A stretch of DNA of 5,514 bases from Desulfurococcales archaeon (GTDB lineage Archaea > Thermoproteota > Thermoprotei_A > Sulfolobales > WANQ01), in contig JALUDQ010000058.1 in NCBI GenBank assembly GCA_027043985.1, forward strand, positions 1-5,514, given 5' to 3'. The notes below the pieces were generated by a model that was not told where the DNA came from, made no database searches, and worked only from the letters and a program-made list of their open reading frames with translations. A program made the translations under genes and the position numbers. This document shows, piece by piece, positions 1-5,368 of the stretch (positions are counted from its first letter, which is position 1; each line of letters starts with the position of its first letter).

Positions 1-722
1 CTTCCTCCTACTACTCCTCCCTGAAGTTTTTCTGGAGGAGTACCTGGCTTATTTACGTCGAAACTTCTTGAAACGAACATTAATGGCGGTTTTGTTGGAT
101 CGCGTTTAGGTGTAGGAATATATTCCTGTATTGCTTGTAGTAATATATCTATGTTTGCCTTATGCAACGCGCTTACAGGTATTATTGGTGCATCTTCAGC
201 CCACGTGCCCTCAACGAATTTCTTTATCTGCTTATAGTTTTCTAATGCTTGTTCACGTGTTACAACATCTACTTTGTTTTGAACAATCACTAGGTTTCTT
301 ATACCTATAATGTCGAGAGCTACGAAGTGTTCTCTCGTCTGTGGTCTAGGACACGGCTCGTTAGCTGCTATAACGAGGATAGCACCATCCATTATAGCCG
401 CTCCCGATAGCATTGTTGCCATTAGAACCTCGTGGCCAGGTGCGTCAACATATGATACTCTTCTTAAAAGTCTTGGTATGGAGTCGCTTCCACAGTGTTT
501 ACATGATGGCTCAGTTGTATAGGCTTCCGGTTCTTTACAGTCTTCGCATTTAGCTATGTTTCCTTCAGCATATCCCAATTTTATAGTCATTCCTCTCTTT
601 AGCTCTTCCGAGTGCCTCGCAGTCCATACTCCAGTTAAGGCTTGCACTAGTGTAGTCTTACCATGGTCGACGTGGCCTACTACTCCTATATTTACCTCGG
701 GCTGTCTAGGCTCCCAAACCAT
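1..722 (-). CDS. eif2g: Translation initiation factor aIF2 subunit gamma, N-terminal 240 residues (3' end cut by window edge)
   Basis: This is the GTPase subunit of aIF2, which delivers Met-tRNAi to the small ribosomal subunit in the cytoplasm. My translation shows the G domain in order: P-loop GHVDHGKT (16-23), switch I with [11 protein letters not shown] (42-52), a zinc knuckle C59-x2-C62 with C74-x2-C77, G3 DAPGHE (93-98), G4 NKVD (149-152) and G5 SALHK (184-188). It then enters domain II with SFDVNKPGT (220-228) and breaks off after GGVVGG. The zinc knuckle and the [11 protein letters not shown] switch separate aIF2-gamma from EF-Tu/aEF1A and SelB. The ATG at 722 is chosen because GGTGAT (727-732) sits 4 bases upstream. 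An in-frame GTG at 731 lies inside that site and is less likely. The opening MVW resembles the MAW I recall for the Sulfolobus protein. It lies 100 bases after rps6e on the same strand, a known archaeal pairing. Roughly the last 40% of the protein lies outside the window. Confidence 0.97.
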   Translation of the reverse strand, partial: MVWEPRQPEVNIGVVGHVDHGKTTLVQALTGVWTARHSEELKRGMTIKLGYAEGNIAKCEDCKEPEAYTTEPSCKHCGSDSIPRLLRRVSYVDAPGHEVLMATMLSGAAIMDGAILVIAANEPCPRPQTREHFVALDIIGIRNLVIVQNKVDVVTREQALENYKQIKKFVEGTWAEDAPIIPVSALHKANIDILLQAIQEYIPTPKRDPTKPPLMFVSRSFDVNKPGTPPEKLQGGVVGG

Positions 723-744
723 TGTTATCACCTTTGTTCTTGCA

Positions 745-761
745 TACTACTATCTGTAGTA
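745..761. repeat. Short inverted repeat just upstream of eif2g
   Basis: TACTAC (745-750) and GTAGTA (756-761) form a perfect 6-bp inverted repeat with a 5-base spacer. It lies 23 bases upstream of the eif2g start, between the candidate TATA element (764-774) and the ribosome binding site, so it would overlap the likely transcription start. It could be an operator or a weak leader hairpin, or chance. The sequence is seen directly; any function is a guess. Confidence 0.4.
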
Positions 762-763
762 CT

Positions 764-774
764 GGATAAAATAA
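764..774 (-). promoter_or_regulatory. Candidate TATA element for eif2g
   Basis: On the minus strand this reads TTATTTTATCC. Its centre is about 26 bases from position ~743, which would give a leader of about 20 bases, similar to the leaders predicted for rps28e and rpl7ae in this window. The match to a crenarchaeal TATA box is weak. The gene may instead, or also, be read through from rps6e, which ends at 823. Confidence 0.28.
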
Positions 775-822
775 TGTTCTTGGAATCGCTTTTAGTGAAG
801 TTTAGAGAGGCGTATAGAAAGA

Positions 823-1743
823 CTAGTCTTGTGAAGGATAAACTATTACAGTGTTTATTTGCACCATTTTGTCCCTCTTTACCGTGCCATCCGAAATAAC
901 GTTTCCTCGAACCATTTTCCTTCTTCTTTCTCCTTTCAATCTGGGATGGAATCCTGGTGGCCCACTTAGTAAGACTCTCTTCTTTACGGGGCCTGGCACG
1001 TCTGGTCTCATCGGTATTCCTGTTGCATCCGAGCCTCCAGTTATCTTTAACTTGACGTTATCTAATCCTACTATTGATCCGTCAACTATGTCACCTATTT
1101 TTAAACCGAGAAGCTTTGATGCTACCTTATCATCGACTACTACTTGCCATGCCTTTGCTCTAAAAGCTTCTACTTCTACTTCTGTTTCCCCAATTTTATC
1201 TAATAGTACATCCATTATTGTAATGGCTTCGTCTTCCGGTAGGTCTTCTTTGGGTTCAACAATTGCTCTAATGTTTATTTTCTCTCTTAGGCTTCTATCC
1301 TTCCAGTACCTAAATGTCACTATTCTATGCTCAGCCTTTAGCTTCTCTATGAGCTTGGGATTCATATAGGCTATTGGTAGTGCGCGTCCCTCCTTTATCC
1401 ATGTATTGATTATCTTTAATGCGTCGTTTACTAGTGCATCAGCTAGCATTTCCTCCTTCTTTACTTCTTCTAACGCCTTATTGAGACTGAAGCCCTTCTT
1501 TCTCGCAAAACTATTCAGGGCTTCTTGGAATGCCTCAAACATTATCTTTTCTAATAGGCTCTCTGTTTTGAATGCACCACTTAATGTACTTTCTATTAGT
1601 TTTGATACTAACTTCTTTTTCGTTTCCTCATTAGTCAATCCCAATAGTTCATCAAGTCCTACTCCCTTGAGCTTCACTTTCACTACTGGTGTATCCTTTG
1701 CCTTAGGATCCGAGACTACGATCCATCTTTTTAGTTCTGTCAA
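823..1743 (-). CDS. rps6e: Small-subunit ribosomal protein S6e with a large internal insertion (306 aa)
   Basis: The S6e core is unmistakable from about residue 198: LGLKIGD (212-218), ITGGSD (234-239), GIPMRPDV (242-249), KKRVLLSGPPGF (254-265), GERRRKMVRGN (271-281) and MVQINT (293-298). The first strand, IVVSDP (8-13), is at the extreme N-terminus. Between them lie about 185 residues (14-197) absent from the ~125-residue archaeal S6e of euryarchaea. Sulfolobus S6e, as I recall, is about 214 residues with a shorter insertion at the same place. The insertion has a helix-rich, charged part (31-118), then a beta-like part (139-195) ending VEVEAFRAK. The C-terminus has a few extra residues (GTVKRDK) before MVQINT and lacks the eukaryotic phosphorylated tail. 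The start is TTG: AGGTGGG lies 6 bases upstream, no ATG or GTG occurs between it and an upstream in-frame stop, and the protein already begins at strand 1. It leads the rps6e-eif2g pair and is divergent from infB. Confidence 0.95.
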   Translation of the reverse strand: MTELKRWIVVSDPKAKDTPVVKVKLKGVGLDELLGLTNEETKKKLVSKLIESTLSGAFKTESLLEKIMFEAFQEALNSFARKKGFSLNKALEEVKKEEMLADALVNDALKIINTWIKEGRALPIAYMNPKLIEKLKAEHRIVTFRYWKDRSLREKINIRAIVEPKEDLPEDEAITIMDVLLDKIGETEVEVEAFRAKAWQVVVDDKVASKLLGLKIGDIVDGSIVGLDNVKLKITGGSDATGIPMRPDVPGPVKKRVLLSGPPGFHPRLKGERRRKMVRGNVISDGTVKRDKMVQINTVIVYPSQD

Positions 1744-1749
1744 CGAGTT

Positions 1750-1756
1750 CCCACCT
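1750..1756 (-). promoter_or_regulatory. Ribosome binding site that fixes the TTG start of rps6e
   Basis: On the minus strand this reads AGGTGGG, a good complement to the 3' end of archaeal 16S rRNA, ending 6 bases before the TTG at 1743-1741. It is the main reason for accepting a TTG start on a ribosomal protein gene. Confidence 0.7.
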
Positions 1757-1807
1757 AATTCTTGTCCTTCTAAACTTGCTCTGTGCAGGGGTATTTGTGT
1801 ATCACGG

Positions 1808-1815
1808 CTTTAAAA
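1808..1815 (-). promoter_or_regulatory. Candidate TATA box for the rps6e-eif2g transcript
   Basis: On the minus strand this reads TTTTAAAG. A start site about 26 bases downstream would be near 1785, giving a leader of about 42 bases, longer than the ~12-20 bases predicted for infB, rps28e and rpl7ae. The element is plausible but not strong. Confidence 0.38.
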
Positions 1816-1825
1816 TTGTTTTTAG

Positions 1826-1848
1826 AGTCATGACTAGTTATAAACTAG
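1826..1848. repeat. Two overlapping inverted repeats in the rps6e/infB divergent promoter region
   Basis: AGTCATGACT (1826-1835) is a perfect 10-bp palindrome. Overlapping it by two bases, CTAGTT-ATA-AACTAG (1834-1848) has 6-bp arms around a 3-base centre that contains the infB TATA element. This placement suits a repressor site, because a protein bound here would compete with TBP at infB and could also touch the rps6e promoter about 20 bases away. The AT-rich TATA core is partly self-complementary anyway, so chance is possible. Confidence 0.5.
1838..1845 (+). promoter_or_regulatory. TATA box for infB
   Basis: TTATAAAC is centred near 1841. A start site about 26 bases on falls near 1868, just before the ribosome binding site at 1870, giving a leader of about 12 bases. 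It is the best TATA match in the divergent region on this strand. Confidence 0.55.
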
Positions 1849-1869
1849 CATTTCTCCATAGTTTTCACT

Positions 1870-1875
1870 AGGTGA
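1870..1875 (+). promoter_or_regulatory. Ribosome binding site that selects the infB ATG
   Basis: AGGTGA ends 5 bases before the ATG at 1881. An in-frame GTG at 1872 forms part of this site and would add three residues, but it would have no ribosome binding site of its own at a workable distance. The ATG at 1881 is therefore preferred. Confidence 0.7.
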
Positions 1876-1880
1876 ATGAA

Positions 1881-3710
1881 ATGAATGCCTCTCGGAGTAA
1901 GAGAGAGGAAGGAAGGCTTAGGCAGCCGATAATAGCTGTACTAGGACACGTAGATCATGGTAAAACTACGTTATTAGATAAGATTAGGGGAACTACCGTA
2001 GCGTTAAAGGAACCGGGTGCGATAACCCAGCATGTAGGTGCAAGTATTGTTCCATCAGATGTTATTGAGAAGATAGCCGAACCGTTGAAAAAGATTATTC
2101 CCTTTAAACTCAGAATACCCGGTCTCTTATTCATAGACACTCCCGGTCATGAGATGTTCTCAAACCTACGTAGGAGAGGTGGAAGTGTAGCAGATTTTGC
2201 AATCGTCGTAGTCGATGTAATTGATGGATTTCAGAACCAGACTTATGAAAGCATTGAAATATTAAAGGCGCGTAAAGTACCCTTCCTTATAGCAGCCAAT
2301 AAAATAGACCGAATAAGCGGTTGGAAACCTTATCCTAACCAACCCTTCCTCTTCTCCATCCGAAAACAAGACCCACTAGTACAGCAGGAACTAGATGATA
2401 GAATATACCGAATGGTCGGAGAATTATATCGTCTTGGATTCCAAGCTGATAGATTTGATAGGATAAGAGACTTTACAAAAACAGTTGCTATTGTCCCCGT
2501 TTCAGCAAAAACTGGTGAAGGTATTCCCGAACTCCTAGCAGTACTTGCTGGCTTGATTCAACAATATATGGCGAAAAGGTTAATGATAACTAAGGGACCA
2601 GCTAAAGGAGTAGTACTCGAAGTAAAGGAAGAACCCGGTCTTGGCACCACAATAGACGTTATAATATATGATGGAATACTAAGAAAAGGCGATATAATCG
2701 TAGTTGGAGGATTAGAGAAACCTATTGTAACAAAAGTAAGAGCCCTCTTAATGCCACGCCCACTCCAAGAAATGCGAGCTCATGAGGGTAGATTTATTAG
2801 CGTAGAAGAAGTCTCTGCTGCTGCTGGAGTAAAGATAGCAGCCCCCGATTTGGAAGGCGTTGTTGCCGGCGCACCTCTCCTCGTTGTTCCAGATAAGTCT
2901 CTTCTAGACGAGTACGTAAAGAAGGTTAAGGAAGAAGTAGAATCATTAAAAATAAGAACTGATACCAAAGGCGTTGTCGTAAAAGCTGATACTCTTGGCA
3001 CATTAGAGGCTCTAGTTATGACATTAAAGAATAAGGGTATCCCCGTTAGAATAGCCGATGTAGGCCCCGTTACGAAACGCGATGTTCTTGAAGCTGCTAT
3101 AACGAAAAATGAGATAGAAGAATATGGTGTAATACTAGCATTCAATGTAAAAATACTACCTGAAGCTAGAGAAGAAGCAGCAAAGGCTGGTATAAAGATA
3201 TTTAGGCACAATGTTGTCTATAGGCTACTAGAAGAATACGAAGACTGGGTAACCAAGCTTAGAGAGGAACGTAGGAGAAGAGAACTAGAATCTCTTGTGA
3301 GACCTGGTAAGGTTAGAATAATACCAGGTTTCGTCTTTAGACGAAGCGAGCCTGTCATAGTTGGCGTAGAAGTTCTCGGTGGAATAATAAAACCTGGATA
3401 TCCCTTAATGCGTGAAGATGGAAGGCCTCTAGGAAGAATTATGCAGATACAAGATAGAGGGAAGACTTTACCAGAAGCGAGAGCTGGTATGTCAGTAGCT
3501 ATATCGATAAGAGGGAACATAATGGTTGGACGACATATAGATGAAGGCGACGTAATGTATACTGATATACCAGATAATCATGCTAGGACATTGATTTCAA
3601 AGTTCCTCGAGGATCTTAGTGATGATGAGAAAATGGTGTTAAAGGAGATAATAAAGATTAAGCGGAAACAGAACCCAACATACGGGTTTGTGATGGGAGT
3701 AAAATTCTAG
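1881..3710 (+). CDS. infB: Translation initiation factor aIF5B (archaeal IF-2 type GTPase), 609 aa
   Basis: aIF5B is the archaeal and eukaryotic counterpart of bacterial IF2; as a GTPase it promotes joining of ribosomal subunits after Met-tRNAi is placed. Visible in order: a short basic N-tail, P-loop GHVDHGKT (22-29), switch I EPGAITQHVGA (44-54) with Thr49, G3 DTPGHEMF (86-93) with catalytic His90, G4 NKID (140-143) and G5 SAKTGEG (208-214). Then come a beta-barrel domain II, domain III around VVKADTLGTLEAL, a linker helix rich in Arg/Glu near 445-470, and domain IV with VGVEVLGGIIKPGYP, ending GFVMGVKF. The insert between G4 and G5 and the ~600-residue length without the long eukaryotic N-extension are typical of archaea. 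No intein interrupts the P-loop. The start choice rests on AGGTGA at 1870; the alternative GTG at 1872 gives 612 residues. It stands alone on this strand, divergent from rps6e and convergent with ndk. Confidence 0.98.
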   Translation: MNASRSKREEGRLRQPIIAVLGHVDHGKTTLLDKIRGTTVALKEPGAITQHVGASIVPSDVIEKIAEPLKKIIPFKLRIPGLLFIDTPGHEMFSNLRRRGGSVADFAIVVVDVIDGFQNQTYESIEILKARKVPFLIAANKIDRISGWKPYPNQPFLFSIRKQDPLVQQELDDRIYRMVGELYRLGFQADRFDRIRDFTKTVAIVPVSAKTGEGIPELLAVLAGLIQQYMAKRLMITKGPAKGVVLEVKEEPGLGTTIDVIIYDGILRKGDIIVVGGLEKPIVTKVRALLMPRPLQEMRAHEGRFISVEEVSAAAGVKIAAPDLEGVVAGAPLLVVPDKSLLDEYVKKVKEEVESLKIRTDTKGVVVKADTLGTLEALVMTLKNKGIPVRIADVGPVTKRDVLEAAITKNEIEEYGVILAFNVKILPEAREEAAKAGIKIFRHNVVYRLLEEYEDWVTKLREERRRRELESLVRPGKVRIIPGFVFRRSEPVIVGVEVLGGIIKPGYPLMREDGRPLGRIMQIQDRGKTLPEARAGMSVAISIRGNIMVGRHIDEGDVMYTDIPDNHARTLISKFLEDLSDDEKMVLKEIIKIKRKQNPTYGFVMGVKF

Positions 3711-3713
3711 GTC

Positions 3714-3718
3714 TTTTT
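3714..3718 (+). terminator. Possible T-tract terminator after infB
   Basis: A run of five T follows the infB stop by 3 bases. Archaeal RNA polymerase can end at T-runs without a hairpin. The convergent ndk stop lies just 5 bases further on, so there is little room for any longer signal, and read-through into the 3' end of ndk is possible. Confidence 0.35.
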
Positions 3719-3722
3719 AAGT

Positions 3723-4145
3723 TTAGTCAACTATTTCGTCAGGCTTGAAAATTAGATTTATCTCTCGCTCCGCTGTTTTAAGTGAGTCGGATGCATGAAC
3801 TACGTTTTTGGTGATATCTAAGGCATAGTCTCCTCGTATACTGCCAGGTGAAGCTCTTCTACCATCTGTTATACCTATCATGATTCTAACAGTTTCTACT
3901 GCGTTTTCTCCTTCTAATACCATGGCAACAACAGGACCCGATGTAATAAACTCTATTAAATCGTTGAAGAAATGCTTGCCTTTATGCTCGGCATAGAACT
4001 CTTCTGCTAGCTCACGCGTAAATTTAAACATTTTTAAGGCCTTTATCTTAAACCCCTTTCGCTCGAATCGCGAAATTATCTCTCCCACTAGTCCACGGGA
4101 GACAGCATCAGGTTTTATCATTACATATGTTCTCTCAATAGCCAT
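3723..4145 (-). CDS. ndk: Nucleoside diphosphate kinase, 140 aa
   Basis: Ndk moves the gamma phosphate from ATP to other NDPs through a phospho-histidine, supplying GTP and dNTPs in the cytoplasm. The family pattern is complete: [12 protein letters not shown] at the N-terminus, [30 protein letters not shown], the ATP-site stretch [10 protein letters not shown], and the active-site motif NVVHASDS with His117. The ending [12 protein letters not shown] is also typical. The second of two in-frame ATGs (4145) is chosen because the GGG-containing purine stretch AAAAGGG lies 8 bases upstream, while for the ATG at 4151 it would be only 2 bases away. The first ATG would add Met-Asn, and the choice is not certain. 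It follows rpl24e by 51 bases with no clear promoter of its own, so it is probably co-transcribed with it. Its stop is 12 bases from the convergent infB stop. Confidence 0.97.
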   Translation of the reverse strand: MAIERTYVMIKPDAVSRGLVGEIISRFERKGFKIKALKMFKFTRELAEEFYAEHKGKHFFNDLIEFITSGPVVAMVLEGENAVETVRIMIGITDGRRASPGSIRGDYALDITKNVVHASDSLKTAEREINLIFKPDEIVD

Positions 4146-4196
4146 ATTCATCGCCCTTTTCTCTATCTCTACATAGTTATTAGTTTTGATTGTGCT

Positions 4197-4385
4197 TTAA
4201 CGTGAACGTGCTTCTTTAAACTTTACCGTCCACTTTAGCCTGCGTGGGTCTCTACCCATTTTATAACTCTTAAAACACTTACTTGAACAGAACCAGAGGA
4301 CCGTGCCATCGTTTTTTACATACATTAAACCCGTACCAGGCTCTATAGGCTTTCCGCAAAAGCTACATACATGCACCTTCGGCAT
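4197..4385 (-). CDS. rpl24e: Large-subunit ribosomal protein L24e, 62 aa
   Basis: This is a small zinc-ribbon protein of the archaeal 50S subunit. Four cysteines sit as C7-x2-C10 and C33-x3-C37 within [13 protein letters not shown] and [11 protein letters not shown], and the motif [14 protein letters not shown] between them is characteristic of the family. The tail is basic ([18 protein letters not shown]) and suits rRNA contact. Length is normal for archaeal L24e. The ATG at 4385 gives the usual MPKVH start. An in-frame GTG at 4394 would add three residues, but GGAG at 4396-4399 is too close to serve it and is 10 bases from the ATG. It heads the rpl24e-ndk pair and is divergent from rps28e. 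Confidence 0.96.
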   Translation of the reverse strand: MPKVHVCSFCGKPIEPGTGLMYVKNDGTVLWFCSSKCFKSYKMGRDPRRLKWTVKFKEARSR

Positions 4386-4440
4386 CTTCTCCACGCTCCA
4401 GAGCCTACTCCTAAGTAAAGGTTTTTAGGGTTTACGGATT

Positions 4441-4448
4441 CATATATG
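4441..4448 (-). promoter_or_regulatory. Candidate TATA box for rpl24e-ndk
   Basis: CATATATG is its own reverse complement. Read on the minus strand it would place transcription start near 4418, a 33-base leader for rpl24e that keeps the GGAG site intact. A second A-rich element, CCTAAAAAC on the minus strand at 4421-4429, is an alternative, but it would put the start site on the GGAG itself. Confidence 0.35.
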
Positions 4449-4456
4449 CAAAAGAA

Positions 4457-4464
4457 CTTTAAAC
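4457..4464 (+). promoter_or_regulatory. TATA box for rps28e
   Basis: CTTTAAAC is preceded by the purine-rich AAAAGAA (4450-4456), which fits a TFB recognition element. The predicted start, about 26 bases on at ~4487, falls right before the ribosome binding site at 4488 and gives a leader of about 17 bases. Confidence 0.6.
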
Positions 4465-4487
4465 CTTCCTATACTCGTATCACGCTA

Positions 4488-4494
4488 GGGGTGA
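4488..4494 (+). promoter_or_regulatory. Ribosome binding site of rps28e
   Basis: GGGGTGA ends 9 bases before the ATG at 4504. The GTG within it (4491) is out of frame with rps28e, so it does not compete as a start. Confidence 0.6.
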
Positions 4495-4503
4495 AGCCAG
4501 AAG

Positions 4504-4746
4504 ATGAGTGCTAAGAAAAAGACATCACCGATAATAGAAGAAATAGGATTTCCAGCCGAAGTTATACAGCTCATCGGGAGAACAGGTGTAACTGGCGAGA
4601 TAACACAGGTTCGCGTAAGAGTACTTGAAGGCAGAGATAAGGGGAGAATACTAACGAGGAACGTTAAAGGACCTGTTAGAGTGGGAGATATACTAATACT
4701 TCGTGAAACAGAGAGAGAAGCCAGAAAGCTTACAAGCCGTAGGTAA
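4504..4746 (+). CDS. rps28e: Small-subunit ribosomal protein S28e, 80 aa
   Basis: S28e is a small OB-fold protein of the archaeal and eukaryotic 30S/40S head near the mRNA exit. It is identified by the nearly invariant [19 protein letters not shown], followed by [15 protein letters not shown] and the C-terminal [11 protein letters not shown]. The N-terminus adds a lysine-rich lead (MSAKKKTSP) before [13 protein letters not shown]. Length is normal for Crenarchaeota. The start is supported by GGGGTGA 9 bases upstream and a well-placed TATA box. Unlike its neighbours rpl24e and rpl7ae, it lies on the plus strand: it is divergent from the first and convergent with the second. Confidence 0.97.
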   Translation: MSAKKKTSPIIEEIGFPAEVIQLIGRTGVTGEITQVRVRVLEGRDKGRILTRNVKGPVRVGDILILRETEREARKLTSRR

Positions 4747-4799
4747 AGTATCTTCAATTCTACCTTAATATATATCAGAAATATCCTAGCAGAATTATT

Positions 4800-4820
4800 G
4801 TATTTTTAGTTAAAAAATAC
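4800..4820. terminator. Probable two-way terminator between rps28e and rpl7ae
   Basis: GTATTTTT (4800-4807) and AAAAATAC (4813-4820) form a perfect 8-bp inverted repeat around a 5-base loop. The plus strand carries a five-T run and the minus strand a six-T run, so either transcript ends in a U-tract. It is 54 bases past the rps28e stop and 53 bases past the rpl7ae stop, midway between two convergent genes. Archaeal termination relies mainly on the U-tract, so the stem may matter less than the symmetrical T-runs. Confidence 0.6.
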
Positions 4821-4873
4821 TTGTTTAGAATGTTGCATTTGACCTAGTATCTTATTGCTTCTTAGAGGCTAGG

Positions 4874-5260
4874 TTATTTTCCAGTCTTTGCTCTTATCTC
4901 GTTAACCTCGCGGATTATTTCGTCTACTAGTTCCTTAGCTGCACCTGGATCTATGATGCATGCACTTGCTGCAGCTACTTCTATTCCTGCTGCTTCTCCT
5001 AGCTTCTTCTTGCTTGGCACATATACGTATGGAATCTTCTTTTCATCGCATAGTAGTGGTAAGTGGGCTACTATTTCAGGAGGATCTACGTCTTCAGCTA
5101 TTAGTACTAGTTTTGCTAGACCTCTTTCAACTGCTTTTGTTACCTCATTTGTACCCTTCTTTATTTTTCCACCAGTTTCTCTAGCTTTTCTTAGGGCTTC
5201 GTACGCTTTTTCTGCAAGTTCGGGGGGTACTTCGAATCTTACGTAAAACGGTTTGGACAT
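4874..5260 (-). CDS. rpl7ae: Ribosomal protein L7Ae, K-turn RNA-binding protein, 128 aa
   Basis: L7Ae binds kink-turns in 23S rRNA and is a core protein of archaeal C/D and H/ACA guide RNPs and of RNase P. The family signature is complete: [14 protein letters not shown] (34-47) with the RNA-contacting Asn38, Glu39 and Lys42, then [21 protein letters not shown] (51-71), [19 protein letters not shown] (74-92) and the specificity loop IEVAAAS (93-99). Length matches archaeal L7Ae. Of two in-frame ATGs, 5260 is chosen because the strong GGGAGGAGG ends 6 bases upstream; that site would directly abut the ATG at 5266, which would add Met-Asn. The gene has its own TATA box, follows the upstream synthetase gene by about 100 bases, and is convergent with rps28e. 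Confidence 0.98.
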   Translation of the reverse strand: MSKPFYVRFEVPPELAEKAYEALRKARETGGKIKKGTNEVTKAVERGLAKLVLIAEDVDPPEIVAHLPLLCDEKKIPYVYVPSKKKLGEAAGIEVAAASACIIDPGAAKELVDEIIREVNEIRAKTGK

Positions 5261-5266
5261 GTTCAT

Positions 5267-5275
5267 CCTCCTCCC
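5267..5275 (-). promoter_or_regulatory. Ribosome binding site that selects the rpl7ae start
   Basis: On the minus strand this reads GGGAGGAGG, the strongest purine site in the window. It ends 6 bases before the ATG at 5260 and 0 bases before the alternative ATG at 5266, so the downstream ATG is favoured. Confidence 0.65.
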
Positions 5276-5302
5276 TATATTTTGGTCGTCGCTAAGAACC
5301 GT

Positions 5303-5310
5303 ATTATAAG
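5303..5310 (-). promoter_or_regulatory. TATA box for rpl7ae
   Basis: On the minus strand this reads CTTATAAT. A start site about 26 bases on is near 5280, giving a leader of about 20 bases that begins just before the ribosome binding site. A second TATA-like element, CTTATATT at 5317-5324, lies 14 bases further upstream and would give a start near 5294, so two start sites are possible. Confidence 0.55.
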
Positions 5311-5342
5311 CGTGGAATATAAGGGTTTAGCTGTACTAGAAG

Positions 5343-5356
5343 TTTAAGGTTTAAGG
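5343..5356. repeat. Tandem TTTAAGG heptamer between gltX and rpl7ae
   Basis: TTTAAGG occurs twice head to tail. On the minus strand this reads CCTTAAA twice, 10 bases after the second gltX stop. It is too far from rpl7ae to be its TATA box by spacing. It is small and may be chance in AT-rich sequence. Confidence 0.35.
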
Positions 5357-5368
5357 AGAAAGTAGTTA

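Noticed and set aside
851..1813. Long plus-strand reading frames at 851-1369 and 1406-1813
   Set aside because: They are antisense to rps6e, have Ser/Phe-rich low-complexity composition typical of antisense frames, and show no recognisable motifs.
1920..1980. Possible intein in the P-loop of aIF5B
   Set aside because: Some archaeal infB genes carry an intein near this motif, but [16 protein letters not shown] reads through without interruption.
2780..3520. Minus-strand reading frames at 2780-3211 and 3218-3520
   Set aside because: They lie opposite infB, are Ser/Thr-rich shadows of its codons, and have no supporting ribosome binding site or family motif.
4842..4874. Inverted repeat ACCTAG ... 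CTAGGT after rpl7ae
   Set aside because: The 6-bp arms are separated by 21 bases and there is no T-run; the better terminator is the hairpin at 4800-4820.
4953..5246. Plus-strand reading frames opposite rpl7ae
   Set aside because: They are hydrophobic or Ser-rich antisense shadows of a certain gene; the apparent membrane-like stretches come from Glu/Lys/Ala codons read backwards.
5267..5300. Kink-turn in the rpl7ae leader for autoregulation
   Set aside because: The leader has GA-rich parts (GCGACGACC on the minus strand), but I could not build a convincing pair of stems with tandem G-A pairs around a 3-base bulge.
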